DNA of 64,000 bases from Streptomyces sp. LHD-70 (GTDB lineage: Bacteria; Actinomycetota; Actinomycetes; Streptomycetales; Streptomycetaceae), in contig NZ_JAVIFW010000001.1 of NCBI RefSeq assembly GCF_031157275.1, forward strand, positions 620,001-684,000, given 5' to 3'. Of the stretch, positions 43,707-57,143 are shown one piece after another. The notes beneath the pieces were generated by a model. The model had not been told where the DNA came from. It made no database searches and worked only from the letters and a program-made list of their open reading frames with translations. How positions within the stretch are numbered: position 1 is the stretch's first letter; each line of letters begins with the position of its first letter. The translations under genes and the position numbers were made by a program.

Positions 43707-44849
43707 ATGCACAAGACCCTGATCGTGACCAACGACTTCCCGCCCCGCCCCGGCGGCATCCAGGCCTTCCTGCACAACATGGCGCTGCGCCTGGACCCGG
43801 ACCGGCTCGTCGTCTACGCCTCCACGTGGAAGCGCGGCCGCGAGGGCGCCGAGGCCACCGCGGCGTTCGACGCCGAGCAGCCCTTCACGGTCGTACGCGA
43901 CCGCACGACGATGCTGCTCCCGACGCCCCGCGTCACCCGCCGCGCGGCGGGCCTGCTGCGCGAACACGGCTGTACGTCGGTGTGGTTCGGGGCGGCGGCG
44001 CCGCTCGGCCTGATGGCGCCCGCGCTGCGCAGGGCCGGTGCCGAGCGCCTGGTCGCCACCACGCACGGACACGAGGCGGGCTGGGCCCAACTCCCCGTCG
44101 CGCGTGGGCTGTTGGGGCGGATCGGGGAGTCCACGGACACGATCACGTACCTCGGCGAGTACACCCGCTCGCGGATCGCCCGCGCGCTCAGCCCCGAGGC
44201 CGCCGCCCGCATGGTGCAGCTCCCGCCGGGCGTCGACGAGAAGACCTTCCACCCGGGCTCCGGCGGCGACGAGATCAGGGCGCGGCTCGGCCTCAGCGAG
44301 CGTCCGGTGGTCGTGTGCGTCTCCCGGCTCGTGCCGCGCAAGGGTCAGGACACGTTGATCCGCGCCCTGCCCGCGATCCTCGCGAAGGTGCCGGACGCGG
44401 TGCTCCTGATCGTCGGGGGCGGCCCGTACGAGAACGACCTGCGGAGGCTCGCCGCGGAGACCGGGGTGGCGGAGTCGGTGCGGTTCACGGGCGCGGTGCC
44501 CTGGGCGGAACTCCCCGGGCACTACGGCGCCGGCGACGTCTTCGCCATGCCCTGCCGCACGCGCCGCGGCGGCCTCGATGTGGAGGGCCTCGGCATCGTC
44601 TACCTGGAGGCGTCGGCGACGGGCCTTCCGGTGGTGGCGGGCGATTCGGGCGGAGCGCCGGACGCGGTGCTCGACGGCGAGACGGGCTGGGTCGTACGAG
44701 GGGGTGCCCCCTCGGAGGCCGCCGACCGCATCGTCACGCTCCTCCAGGACCCGGAACTGCGCCGCCGTATGGGCGAGCGCGGGCGCGAGTGGGTCGAGGA
44801 GAAGTGGCGCTGGGATCTGCTCGCGGAGCGGTTGCGGGAGTTGCTGTAA
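43707..44849 (+). CDS. pimB': GT4 glycosyltransferase, PimB'-like phosphatidylinositol mannosyltransferase
   Basis: 380 residues. Two Rossmann domains: TLIVTNDFPPRPGGIQAFLHNMA at the start, VVVCVSRLVPRKGQDTLIRALP in the linker region, and the nucleotide-sugar site RRGGLDVEGLGIVYLEASATGLPVVAGDSGGAPDAV. By family it should add the second mannose to phosphatidylinositol mannosides at the inner membrane face. ATG at 43707; earlier GTG starts are possible. It is divergent from the GT87 gene. The symbol is by resemblance. Confidence 0.87.
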   Translation: MHKTLIVTNDFPPRPGGIQAFLHNMALRLDPDRLVVYASTWKRGREGAEATAAFDAEQPFTVVRDRTTMLLPTPRVTRRAAGLLREHGCTSVWFGAAAPLGLMAPALRRAGAERLVATTHGHEAGWAQLPVARGLLGRIGESTDTITYLGEYTRSRIARALSPEAAARMVQLPPGVDEKTFHPGSGGDEIRARLGLSERPVVVCVSRLVPRKGQDTLIRALPAILAKVPDAVLLIVGGGPYENDLRRLAAETGVAESVRFTGAVPWAELPGHYGAGDVFAMPCRTRRGGLDVEGLGIVYLEASATGLPVVAGDSGGAPDAVLDGETGWVVRGGAPSEAADRIVTLLQDPELRRRMGERGREWVEEKWRWDLLAERLRELL

Positions 44850-44856
44850 ACGCCGA

Positions 44857-44888
44857 GTTCCCCGTGCCCCGAAAGGGGCGCGGGGAAC
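44857..44888. terminator. Bidirectional terminator in a reversed repeat copy
   Basis: A 14-bp stem (44857-44870 with 44875-44888, one T-G pair) with loop gaaa, between convergent genes. The reversed dispersed repeat continues to about 44950. Confidence 0.88.
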
Positions 44889-44958
44889 CGCGCGAGCAAC
44901 CACAGCCGGGCCGCAGCCGCGAACGAGACAGCAGCCCTACGGCGAGTGGGCGCCCACT

Positions 44959-46767
44959 TCAGCTGGTGTAAAGCGCCTCGATCTCGTCCGCGTAATCCTT
45001 CGCGACAACGTTCCGCTTGAGCTTCAGGGACGGCGTCAAGTGCCCCGACTCCTCCGTGAACTGCGCGCCCAGGACCCGGAACTTCCGTACCGACTCCGCC
45101 TTGGACACCGCCGCGTTCCCGTCGTCCACCGCCTGCTGGATGGCGGCGAGCAGCTCCGGGTCGTCCCGCACATCCGCCGCCGACTTCGCGGACTTGCCGT
45201 GCTCCCCGGCCCAGCGCCCGATGAACTCCTCGTCGAGGGTGACCAGCGCGCCCACGAACGGCCGCCCGTCGCCGACCACCATGCACTCGGCGACAAGGGC
45301 GTGCGCCCGGATCCGGTCCTCGATCACCGCGGGGGCGACGTTCTTGCCGCCGGCCGTGACGATGATCTCCTTCTTGCGGCCGGTGATCGCGAGATAGCCG
45401 TCCTCGTCGAGGGTGCCGATGTCACCGGTGTGGAACCAGCCGTCGGACAGGGCCTCTTCGGTCGCGCCCGGGTTGTTCCAGTACTCCTTGAACAGGTGCT
45501 CGCCGTGCAGCAGCACCTCCCCGTCGTCCGCGATCCGCACGACCGAGCCGGGCAGCGGCTGGCCGACCGTGCCGATCTTCTGCCGGTCGTGCGGGTTGAA
45601 CGTGGTGGCCGCGCAGGACTCGGTGAGGCCGTAGCCCTCCAGGACCGTGAAGCCGATGCCGCGGAAGAAGTGGCCGAGGCGCTCGCCGAGCGGGGCGCCG
45701 CCGGAGATCGCGGCCTCGCCGCGCCCGCCGAGCACGGCGCGCAGCTTGCTGTAGACCAGCTTGTCGAACGTCTTGTACTTGAGCTTCAGACCGAGCGACG
45801 GGCCCGACGGGGTGTCGAGCGCGCGGCTGTACGCGATCGCCGTGTCCGCGGCCTTGTCGAAGATCTTGCCCTTGCCGTCCGCCTGCGCCTTGGCCCGCGC
45901 CGAGTTGTAGACCTTCTCGAAGACCCGCGGCACACCGAGGATCAACGTCGGCCGGAATGAGGCCAGTTCGTCCGTGAGGTTCTTGATGTCCGGTACGTGG
46001 CCGAGCTTGATCGGCGCCAGCATCGGGGCGATCTGCACCAGGCGCCCGAAGACGTGCGCGAGCGGCAGGAACAGCAGCACCGAACACTCGCCCGTACGGA
46101 ACAGCGGGCGGATCCGCTCCACGATGTTGCCGCACTCCGCGAAGAACGAACGGTGCGTCAGGACACAGCCCTTGGGGCGGCCCGTGGTGCCCGAGGTGTA
46201 GACGATCGTGGCCGGGTCGTCGGCCTTCGCGAGCGAACCGCGCTCCTCGACGGTCGCGTCGGCGACGTCCGCGCCCGCACGGCCCAGCTGGGCGAGCGCG
46301 CCCGCCTCGGGGGAGTCCGTCTCGATCTGCCAGACGTGTCCGAGGTCCGGCAGCCGGTCGCGCACCGACTCGACGGCCTTCGCGTGTGCGTCCAGCTCGA
46401 CCAGGCAGGCCACCGCGCCGGAGTCGCCGAGGATCCACTGGACCTGCTCGGGCGAGCTGGTCTCGTACACGGGAACCGTCACCGCGCCCGCGCTCCAGAT
46501 CGCGAAGTCGAGGAGCGTCCACTCGTAGCGCGTACGGGACATCAGGCCGACGCGGTCGCCGGGGCCGACGCCGGACGCGATCAGGCCCTTGGCGGCGGCG
46601 TGCACCTCGAAGAGGAAGTCCTTGGCCGAGACATCGGTCCAAGTGCCGTTGACCTTGCGGCCGATGACGGCAACATCGGGGTGCTGCGCGGCATTGCGGC
46701 GGACGATGTCGGTCAGATTGCCGTCCGCGGGGACCTCATACAGGGCCGGAAGGCTGAACTCGCGCAA
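44959..46767 (-). CDS. Long-chain fatty-acid-CoA ligase (FadD15-like AMP-binding enzyme)
   Basis: 602 residues. The AMP-binding signature YTSGTTGRPKGCVLTH, the FLPLAHVFGR motif, GYGLTESCAATTFN, and the C-terminal GRKKEIIVTAGGKNVAP with the adenylation lysine domain are all present. It activates fatty acids via acyl-AMP to acyl-CoA. The C-terminal stretch ESGHLTPSLKLKRN is typical of the long-chain branch. Divergent promoter region with the phosphoesterase gene; an inverted repeat lies in that gap. ATG-type start at 46767. Confidence 0.92.
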   Translation of the reverse strand: MREFSLPALYEVPADGNLTDIVRRNAAQHPDVAVIGRKVNGTWTDVSAKDFLFEVHAAAKGLIASGVGPGDRVGLMSRTRYEWTLLDFAIWSAGAVTVPVYETSSPEQVQWILGDSGAVACLVELDAHAKAVESVRDRLPDLGHVWQIETDSPEAGALAQLGRAGADVADATVEERGSLAKADDPATIVYTSGTTGRPKGCVLTHRSFFAECGNIVERIRPLFRTGECSVLLFLPLAHVFGRLVQIAPMLAPIKLGHVPDIKNLTDELASFRPTLILGVPRVFEKVYNSARAKAQADGKGKIFDKAADTAIAYSRALDTPSGPSLGLKLKYKTFDKLVYSKLRAVLGGRGEAAISGGAPLGERLGHFFRGIGFTVLEGYGLTESCAATTFNPHDRQKIGTVGQPLPGSVVRIADDGEVLLHGEHLFKEYWNNPGATEEALSDGWFHTGDIGTLDEDGYLAITGRKKEIIVTAGGKNVAPAVIEDRIRAHALVAECMVVGDGRPFVGALVTLDEEFIGRWAGEHGKSAKSAADVRDDPELLAAIQQAVDDGNAAVSKAESVRKFRVLGAQFTEESGHLTPSLKLKRNVVAKDYADEIEALYTS

Positions 46768-47077
46768 GACTGCTGCTCCTCATAGGGCGCCGGCGCCACG
46801 ACGGTGTGCGATGCGACGGTGCGGTCCAAGATCGGGCAGGTGCTCGATGAAAACATGCAGGTGGGGTGCATCGAGCACGACTGGACTGCCCGGACGTTAC
46901 CCATCAGTACTGCACTTTCGATAGGGGGGTCGGGCCAGATGTTCGCTGCGTCACATGTCGCGCCACGCCTCGTGGTGTTCCTTCGCGCACAGTAATCCAC
47001 GCTTTGGGCGACTCGGAAGTAACCGCAGGTCCGGCGGCCTCTACCGACTCCGGACGGCTCGTCCTAGGGTGATCGGC
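46768..47077. promoter_or_regulatory. Divergent promoter gap with an inverted repeat
   Basis: A 310-base gap between the acyl-CoA ligase and the phosphoesterase genes. GTGCTCGATG (46840-46849) and CATCGAGCAC (46869-46878) form a perfect 10-bp inverted repeat, 19 bases apart, about 75 bases from the ligase start. It is a candidate operator, for instance for a fatty-acid-responsive repressor. Nothing else is clear. Confidence 0.45.
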
Positions 47078-47854
47078 ATGCCAGGTATGCGGGTACATGT
47101 GGTGAGCGACGTGCACGGCAACGCGGAGGCGCTCGCCCGCGCGGGAGACGGCGCCGACGCGCTCGTCTGCCTCGGCGACCTGATCCTGTTCCTCGACTAC
47201 GCCGACCACTCGCGCGGCATCTTCCCCGACCTCTTCGGCACGCGGAACGCATCGCGCCTGGTCGAGCTGCGCACCGCCCGCCGCTTCGACGAGGCCCGCG
47301 AACTGGGCGCGCGGCTGTGGGCCGGCCTCGACGTGGACCGCGCCACGGCCATCGAGAACGCGGTCCGCAAGCAGTACGCCGAGCTGTTCGCCGCCTTCCC
47401 CACCCCGACGTACGCCACCTACGGCAACGTCGACATGCCGGCCCTCTGGAGCGAGTACGCGGGCCCGGGCGTCACCGTCCTCGACGGCCAGCGGGCCGAG
47501 ATCGGCGGCCGCGTCTTCGGCTTCGTCGGCGGCGGCCTCGAATCCCCGATGAGGACCCCCTTCGAGATCAGCGAGGACGAGTACGCCGCCAAGATCGAGG
47601 CCGTCGGCGAGGTCGACGTCCTGTGCACCCACATCCCGCCCGAGGTCCCCGATCTCGTGTACGACACCGTGGCCCGCCGCTTCGAGCGCGGCAGCCGCGC
47701 CCTCCTCGACGCCATCCACCGCACCCGGCCCCGCTACGCCCTGTTCGGCCACGTCCACCAGCCCCTCGTACGCCGTATGCGGATCGGCGCCACGGAGTGC
47801 GTGAACGTCGGGCACTTCGCGGGCACCGGAACGCCCTGGGCCCTGGAGTGGTGA
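47078..47854 (+). CDS. Metallophosphoesterase
   Basis: 258 residues. Calcineurin-like signature in order: VVSDVHGNAEAL, CLGDLILFLDY, YATYGNVDMP, VLCTHIPPEVPD and LFGHVHQPLVRR, giving the two-metal site. It hydrolyses a phosphomono- or diester; the substrate is unknown. ATG at 47078 is taken; Met at 47087 is another option. Close to the SRPBCC gene downstream (94 bases). Confidence 0.9.
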   Translation: MPGMRVHVVSDVHGNAEALARAGDGADALVCLGDLILFLDYADHSRGIFPDLFGTRNASRLVELRTARRFDEARELGARLWAGLDVDRATAIENAVRKQYAELFAAFPTPTYATYGNVDMPALWSEYAGPGVTVLDGQRAEIGGRVFGFVGGGLESPMRTPFEISEDEYAAKIEAVGEVDVLCTHIPPEVPDLVYDTVARRFERGSRALLDAIHRTRPRYALFGHVHQPLVRRMRIGATECVNVGHFAGTGTPWALEW

Positions 47855-47948
47855 GTGATCGGAGCGCGGTAGCCTTCACGCGGGCGGCGCGCACGTGGTA
47901 CGCCGCAGATCACACCCTCGACGGAACCGCACCGGAGGAGCCACCGCG

Positions 47949-48386
47949 ATGGCGGAACACACCAGCTCGAGCATCCAGATCGAGGCGGCGCCCGCCGACG
48001 TCATGGGGGTGATCGCCGACTTCGCCCGCTACCCGGACTGGACCGGTGAGGTCAAGGAGGCCGATGTGCTCGCCTCCGACGGACAGGGCCGCGCCGAGCA
48101 GGTCCGACTCGTCATGGACGCCGGAGCGATCAAGGACGACCAGGTCCTCGCGTACACCTGGACCGGCGACAGCGAGGTCAGCTGGACCCTCGTCAAGTCC
48201 CAGATGCTGCGCTCCCTGGACGGCTCCTACGCCCTCGCCCCCAAGGGCAAGGGCACCGAGGTCACGTACAAGCTGACCGTGGACGTCAAGATCCCCATGC
48301 TCGGGATGATCAAGCGCAAGGCCGAGAAGGTCATCATCGACCGGGCGCTCGCGGGGCTCAAGAAGAGGGTCGAGTCGGGCGCCTGA
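47949..48386 (+). CDS. SRPBCC-family (polyketide cyclase/START-like) protein
   Basis: 145 residues. One SRPBCC domain: SIQIEAAPADVMGVIADFARYPDWTGEVKEADVL at the start, then alternating strands and the C-terminal long helix (KAEKVIIDRALAGLKKRVE) that closes the hydrophobic pocket. It probably binds a lipid or other hydrophobic molecule. ATG at 47949 has GGAGGAG upstream. It is followed 23 bases later by the ArsA-like gene. Confidence 0.9.
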   Translation: MAEHTSSSIQIEAAPADVMGVIADFARYPDWTGEVKEADVLASDGQGRAEQVRLVMDAGAIKDDQVLAYTWTGDSEVSWTLVKSQMLRSLDGSYALAPKGKGTEVTYKLTVDVKIPMLGMIKRKAEKVIIDRALAGLKKRVESGA

Positions 48387-48409
48387 GCACCACGGGACAG
48401 GCCTGATCC

Positions 48410-49555
48410 ATGGACACCCTCCTCGTCACCGGACCCGGCGGCAGCGGCCGCACCACCGTCGCCGCGGCCACGGCACTCGCCGCCGCGCGTGCCGGCCGGC
48501 GCACCCTGCTCCTGACCGCCGACCGGCACGACACCCTGCCCGCCGTCCTCGGCACCCCCGCGCCGGCCGGGCTCTCCGTGCGGTACGTGGACAGCGGCGC
48601 CCACTTCCGGCGCGAACTCCTCGCACTCCAGGACCGCGCGGCCACCGCCCTCGACATGTTCGGCGCCCAGCGCCTGGACGAGGAGGAGCTCACCGAACTC
48701 CCGGGCGCCGGGGAGCTCGCGCTGCTCCGTGCGGTCAGGGAAGCCGCCGCGGAGCCGTACGACCTGGTCGTCGTCGACCTGCCGCCCGCACCGCAGGCCC
48801 TCGCGCTGCTCGCGCTCCCCGCCCAGCTGCGCCGCTACCTGCGCCGGGTGCTGCCGCCCGAACGGCAGGCCGCCCGCGCGCTGCGCCCGATGCTCGCCCA
48901 GCTCGCGGGCGTCCCGATGCCCGCCCAGTGGCTGTACGAGACGGCCGCGCACTGGGACGAGCACCTCGCCGCCGTCCAGTCGGTCATCGAGGCCGACACC
49001 ACCGCCGTACGCCTCGTCGCCGAGCCCGGTCCCGCCGGGGCCGACGCCGTGCACACCGCCGGCACCGGGCTCGCCCTGCACGGACTGCGCACCGAACTCC
49101 TCGTCGCCAACCGGGTGTTGCCGCAGGGCTCCGCCGACCCGTGGCTCGCCTCCGCCGCCGCGCAGCAGGACAAGACGCTGGCCGAGTGGCGGGACGCGTA
49201 CACGCTGCACACCGCCGCTCACCTCGGCCGGGACCCGCACGGCGCCGACGACCTGGCCTCGCTCGCCCTGCCCGCTCCGGACATGACCCCGCGGCCCGTG
49301 CAGTGGCCCGTCGAGGACCGGCTCGCCGACGACGGCGTCCTGGTCTGGCGGATCCCGCTTCCCGGCGCCGTCCGCGAGGAGCTCGACCTGGTGCGGCGCG
49401 GCGACGAACTCGTCGTCACCACCGGTCCGTTCCGCCGCATGGTGCCGCTGCCGTCCGCGCTGCGCCGCTGCACCGTCTCGGGCGCGGGCCTCAGGGACGG
49501 GGAGCTGCGGATCCGCTTCACGCCGGACCCCGGGCTCTGGCCCCAAGGGCGGTGA
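48410..49555 (+). CDS. ArsA/Get3-like ATPase with altered P-loop
   Basis: 381 residues. Fold and order match ArsA/Get3: P-loop at residues 8-16, RTLLLTADRHDTLPAVLG, VVVDLPPAPQALALL, and a C-terminal HSP20-like domain (VWRIPLPGAVREELDLVRRGDELVV). The P-loop reads GPGGSGRTT, so both lysines of the usual GKGGVGKTT are replaced (Pro9, Arg14). Nucleotide hydrolysis may be weak or absent. It may act with the SRPBCC protein before it, as a lipid- or membrane-protein handling pair. ATG start. Confidence 0.85.
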   Translation: MDTLLVTGPGGSGRTTVAAATALAAARAGRRTLLLTADRHDTLPAVLGTPAPAGLSVRYVDSGAHFRRELLALQDRAATALDMFGAQRLDEEELTELPGAGELALLRAVREAAAEPYDLVVVDLPPAPQALALLALPAQLRRYLRRVLPPERQAARALRPMLAQLAGVPMPAQWLYETAAHWDEHLAAVQSVIEADTTAVRLVAEPGPAGADAVHTAGTGLALHGLRTELLVANRVLPQGSADPWLASAAAQQDKTLAEWRDAYTLHTAAHLGRDPHGADDLASLALPAPDMTPRPVQWPVEDRLADDGVLVWRIPLPGAVREELDLVRRGDELVVTTGPFRRMVPLPSALRRCTVSGAGLRDGELRIRFTPDPGLWPQGR

Positions 49556-49641
49556 ACGGCATACCGCCGTTCGGGTAACGTCGACAGTAAGCAGTCACCG
49601 TACGCAGCCACGTACCGCCCAAGCCGCCGCAGGAGCCTCCC

Positions 49642-50076
49642 ATGAGCGACACCGAGCGCACCGGACCCGAAGCCGACGCCTGGGAGAAGGCCTGCGCCGA
49701 GGACCTCGCCGCCGAGCAGGCCCGCCGCCGCGCGCAGCACGGCTCGGCGGAGCCCGGCTCCGCCGCCGAGGAACTGCGCAGGCTGATGGACGCCGTCGCC
49801 GACAAGCTCTCCGCGTTCCAGGCCCCGATCGCGGGCACCGCCGCGCAGGGCGCCGTGCAGCACTTCATGGAGCAGGCCAAGGCCGCCGTCGAGCCGGTCA
49901 TCGAGCGCAACCCCGAGGTCTTCGACCACCTCGCCAACGCGGGTTCCGAGCTGCTCGCCGCGTACCGCAGCGCCGTCTCCGGTCACGAGCGCCGCTGGAC
50001 CGCGGGCCCGGACGAGGCGGGGCCCGGCGAAAAGCCCGAGTCGGGCAGCGGCGGGGAGCACATCGACCTGGACTGA
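49642..50076 (+). CDS. DUF5304 protein preceding glucokinase
   Basis: 144 residues, soluble, acidic, with a helical core (AAEELRRLMDAVADKLSAF, QHFMEQAKAAVEPVIERNPEVFDHL). I recognise the DUF5304 family; its S. coelicolor member SCO2127 sits just before glkA and has been linked to glucose repression, though the mechanism is not clear to me. ATG with CAGGAG upstream. glkA starts 77 bases later with a weak intergenic region, so co-transcription is possible. Confidence 0.88.
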   Translation: MSDTERTGPEADAWEKACAEDLAAEQARRRAQHGSAEPGSAAEELRRLMDAVADKLSAFQAPIAGTAAQGAVQHFMEQAKAAVEPVIERNPEVFDHLANAGSELLAAYRSAVSGHERRWTAGPDEAGPGEKPESGSGGEHIDLD

Positions 50077-50153
50077 GTCCGGCCGACATGGACCGAGTCC
50101 GGCCTCGGGTACGGTTGCCCCTAGCGGGGCTCGAACCGAAAACTGAGGGACAC

Positions 50154-51107
50154 ATGGGACTCACCATCGGCGTCGACATCGGCGGTACGAAGATCGCGGC
50201 CGGCGTGGTCGACGAAGAGGGCAGCATCCTCTCCACCCACAAGGTGCCGACCCCCCACACGCCTGACGGGATCGTCGACGCGATCGTCTCGGCCGTCGAG
50301 GGCGCCCGAGCCGGCCACGAGATCGTGGGCGTCGGCATCGGCGCGGCCGGATACGTCAACCGGCAGCGCTCCACGGTGTACTTCGCGCCCAATATCGACT
50401 GGCGCCAGGAACCGCTCAAGGAGAAGGTCGCGGCCCGCGTGGGCCTCCCGGTCGTCGTGGAGAACGACGCCAACGCGGCCGCCTGGGGCGAGTACCGGTT
50501 CGGCGGCGGCAAGGGCCACCGCAACGTCATCTGCATCACGCTCGGCACCGGCCTCGGCGGCGGCATCATCCTCGGCAACGAGCTGCGCCGCGGACACTTC
50601 GGCGTGGCCGCCGAGTTCGGCCACATCCGGATGGTCCCGGACGGCCTGCTCTGCGGCTGCGGCTCGCAGGGCTGCTGGGAGCAGTACGCCTCCGGCCGCG
50701 CCCTCGTGCGGTACGCACAGCAGCGCGCCAACGCCACCCCGGAGAACGCCGAGATCCTCCTCGGATACGGCGACGGCACCCCCGAGGGCATCGAGGGCAA
50801 GCACATCTCCATGGCCGCGCGCCAGGGCGACCCGGTCGCCGTGGACTCGTACCGCGAACTGGCCCGCTGGGCCGGGGCCGGTCTCGCCGACCTGGCGTCG
50901 CTCTTCGACCCGTCCGCGTTCATCATCGGCGGCGGGCTCTCGGACGAGGGCGAGCTGGTCCTCGACCCGATCCGCAAGTCGTACAAGCGCTGGCTCGTCG
51001 GCAGCAACTGGCGGCCCGTGGCCGAGGTCGTCGCCGCCCAGCTGGGCAACAAGGCGGGCCTGGTGGGCGCCGCCGACCTGGCGCGGCAGCCGGACCCGGT
51101 GATGTAG
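50154..51107 (+). CDS. glkA: ROK-family glucokinase
   Basis: 317 residues, the same length as S. coelicolor GlkA. ATP site GVDIGGTKIAAGVVD, catalytic Asp in VENDANAAAWGE, TLGTGLGGGII, the glucose histidine in EFGHIRM, and the zinc motif CGCGSQGCWEQYASG. It phosphorylates glucose and in Streptomyces is central to carbon catabolite repression. ATG at 50154 follows TGAGGGA. Confidence 0.97.
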   Translation: MGLTIGVDIGGTKIAAGVVDEEGSILSTHKVPTPHTPDGIVDAIVSAVEGARAGHEIVGVGIGAAGYVNRQRSTVYFAPNIDWRQEPLKEKVAARVGLPVVVENDANAAAWGEYRFGGGKGHRNVICITLGTGLGGGIILGNELRRGHFGVAAEFGHIRMVPDGLLCGCGSQGCWEQYASGRALVRYAQQRANATPENAEILLGYGDGTPEGIEGKHISMAARQGDPVAVDSYRELARWAGAGLADLASLFDPSAFIIGGGLSDEGELVLDPIRKSYKRWLVGSNWRPVAEVVAAQLGNKAGLVGAADLARQPDPVM

Positions 51108-51140
51108 CACCGCCTCGTGCGCCTGTGGGCCCAAGCGCCT

Positions 51141-51181
51141 GAGACGCCCGTCGCCTCCTCCACGGAAGCGGCGGGCGTCTC
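51141..51181 (+). terminator. Terminator of glkA
   Basis: A perfect 10-bp stem (51141-51150 with 51172-51181) and 21-base loop; the next gene starts 17 bases later. Confidence 0.7.
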
Positions 51182-51197
51182 GCGTACCGTGATCTTT

Positions 51198-51947
51198 ATG
51201 ACCGCCCTTCCCAACTCCCTTACAGAGCCGGACGGTTCGGCCGTCATCCGCGTCCTCAGCTACAACATCCGCTCGATGCGCGACGACACCGACGCCCTCG
51301 CCCGCGTCATCGCCGCCTGCGACCCCGACCTCGTCCTCATCCAGGAGGCGCCGCGGTTCTTCCGCTGGCGCAAGAAGCTGGCCCGGCTTGCCGCCGCGTC
51401 CGACCTGGTGATCCTCTCCGGCGGCGGCACGGCCGCCGGGCCCGCGCTGCTCTGCTCGCTGCGCGCCACCGTCGAGCGCACCGAGGACGTCCTGCTGCCG
51501 CTCACGCCCGGACTGCACCGGCGCGGCTTCGCCACCGCCGTCGTCCGCTTCGGCGAGGCCCGGCTCGGCGTCCTCAGCTGCCATCTGAGCCTGCAGACCG
51601 ACGAGCGGTACGAGCAGGTCGGCATGCTTCTCGACCGGCTCGCGGGCCTCGGCACGGAGCACGCCGTCGCGGGCGGCGACCTCAACGACCGGCCCACCGG
51701 CCGCACGTTCCGGCGCCTGGCCACCGCCCTCCAGGACTGCTGGGCGGTGAAGCCCTGGGGCGGCGAGTACACCTCGATCCCGACGGACCCGCACCAACGC
51801 ATCGACGCGATCTTCGCCACGGCGGGCATCGAGGTCCTCGGCTGCGGGGTGCCCTCCGGGCACGAGGGGGTGACGGACGCCGACCTCCGCGCGGCCACGG
51901 ATCACCTGCCGGTGCTGGCGGCGCTGCGGGTGCCGGCGGGCGGGTGA
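51198..51947 (+). CDS. Endonuclease/exonuclease/phosphatase-family protein
   Basis: 249 residues. EEP fold with LSYNIRSMRDD, VLIQEAP (Glu metal ligand), SCHLSLQTD, AGGDLNDRPTG, QRIDAIFATAGI and the terminal ATDHLPVLA (Asp-His). It hydrolyses a phosphodiester in nucleic acid or in an inositol/lipid head group; which one cannot be told. No signal peptide. ATG at 51198 has no ribosome site. Ends 54 bases before the terpene cyclase gene, on the opposite strand. Confidence 0.88.
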   Translation: MTALPNSLTEPDGSAVIRVLSYNIRSMRDDTDALARVIAACDPDLVLIQEAPRFFRWRKKLARLAAASDLVILSGGGTAAGPALLCSLRATVERTEDVLLPLTPGLHRRGFATAVVRFGEARLGVLSCHLSLQTDERYEQVGMLLDRLAGLGTEHAVAGGDLNDRPTGRTFRRLATALQDCWAVKPWGGEYTSIPTDPHQRIDAIFATAGIEVLGCGVPSGHEGVTDADLRAATDHLPVLAALRVPAGG

Positions 51948-51965
51948 TTGTTCCCCTCCCCGCCC

Positions 51966-56322
<4,357 letters not shown>

Positions 56323-56489
56323 TGATGCTGTGACGTTCGCGCGGGGCGGATGGTTCTGCGGCGCCCCGAACGTGAACAGCCGTCAGAATAGGGGGTGTTG
56401 GCGGGCGAAGGCGGGCCGGAGTCCGGCCTCCGGAGCGCGCGCGACCGCGTGGCCTGCGGGGCCCTCGCCGCCGCGCTGGGAGGGGCGGC

Positions 56490-57143
56490 TCAGACGACCG
56501 CGCCGCGACCCGGGTCGTCGTCCTCGTCGTCGCCGCCGTTCATCCGCAGCACGAGCGTGGCGAAGCCGCCGACGAAGCCGCCGATGCCGAGGGTGGTCAG
56601 CCACCACGTCATGTCCCAGCCGAGCAGCACCGCGAGCAGCAGCAGGACCGGGCCGCCGACGACCGCGAGCCAGGCGAACTTGGCGGTCGTGTCGGCCTCC
56701 GGCAGCGGCGGCGGCTCGGGCGGCACGAAGTGGCCCTCGTCGTCCTCGTCGAAGTCGTCGTCCGCGGCCTCCGACGGGCTGTAGTCCCGCGGCCCGGGGC
56801 CGACGCCGGGGGCGAACGTGACGGACCCGCCGATCACCTTGCCGCTGCCCTTGTCGTCGCTCTTCCCGCCGCTCTTCCCGCCGTCCTCGGGGGAGCCGTC
56901 CTCGGGCGAGTCCGGCGACGGCTTCCGCTTCGCGGCGGCGTCGGAGGCGGGCTTGTCGTCGTTCGTCGCCTCGGCCACCAGGCCCGCCAGGTCCTCGACC
57001 GATTTGAACGGCTTGGCGCCCGGCGGGTCCGGCGGCTCCTCTCCGTACCCGGCGACGATCGCCTGCCAGGCCGCGTCCTCGTCGAGCCGACGGCCGTCGT
57101 CCTCCTCGCGACTGCCGTCTCTCTCCGCGTCGTGCTCACCCAC
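56490..57143 (-). CDS. Acidic membrane protein of unknown function
   Basis: 217 residues. Residues 1-140 are polar and low-complexity with many Asp, Glu, Ser and Gly; a short ordered stretch (DEDAAWQAIVAGYGEEP) stands out. Two membrane helices follow (FAWLAVVGGPVLLLLAVLLGW and MTWWLTTLGIGGFVGGFATLVL), then an acidic tail. The GTG at 57143 overlaps the end of the esterase gene by 8 bases and has AGAGGGGA upstream, so the two are coupled. Function unknown. Confidence 0.8.
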   Translation of the reverse strand: MGEHDAERDGSREEDDGRRLDEDAAWQAIVAGYGEEPPDPPGAKPFKSVEDLAGLVAEATNDDKPASDAAAKRKPSPDSPEDGSPEDGGKSGGKSDDKGSGKVIGGSVTFAPGVGPGPRDYSPSEAADDDFDEDDEGHFVPPEPPPLPEADTTAKFAWLAVVGGPVLLLLAVLLGWDMTWWLTTLGIGGFVGGFATLVLRMNGGDDEDDDPGRGAVV

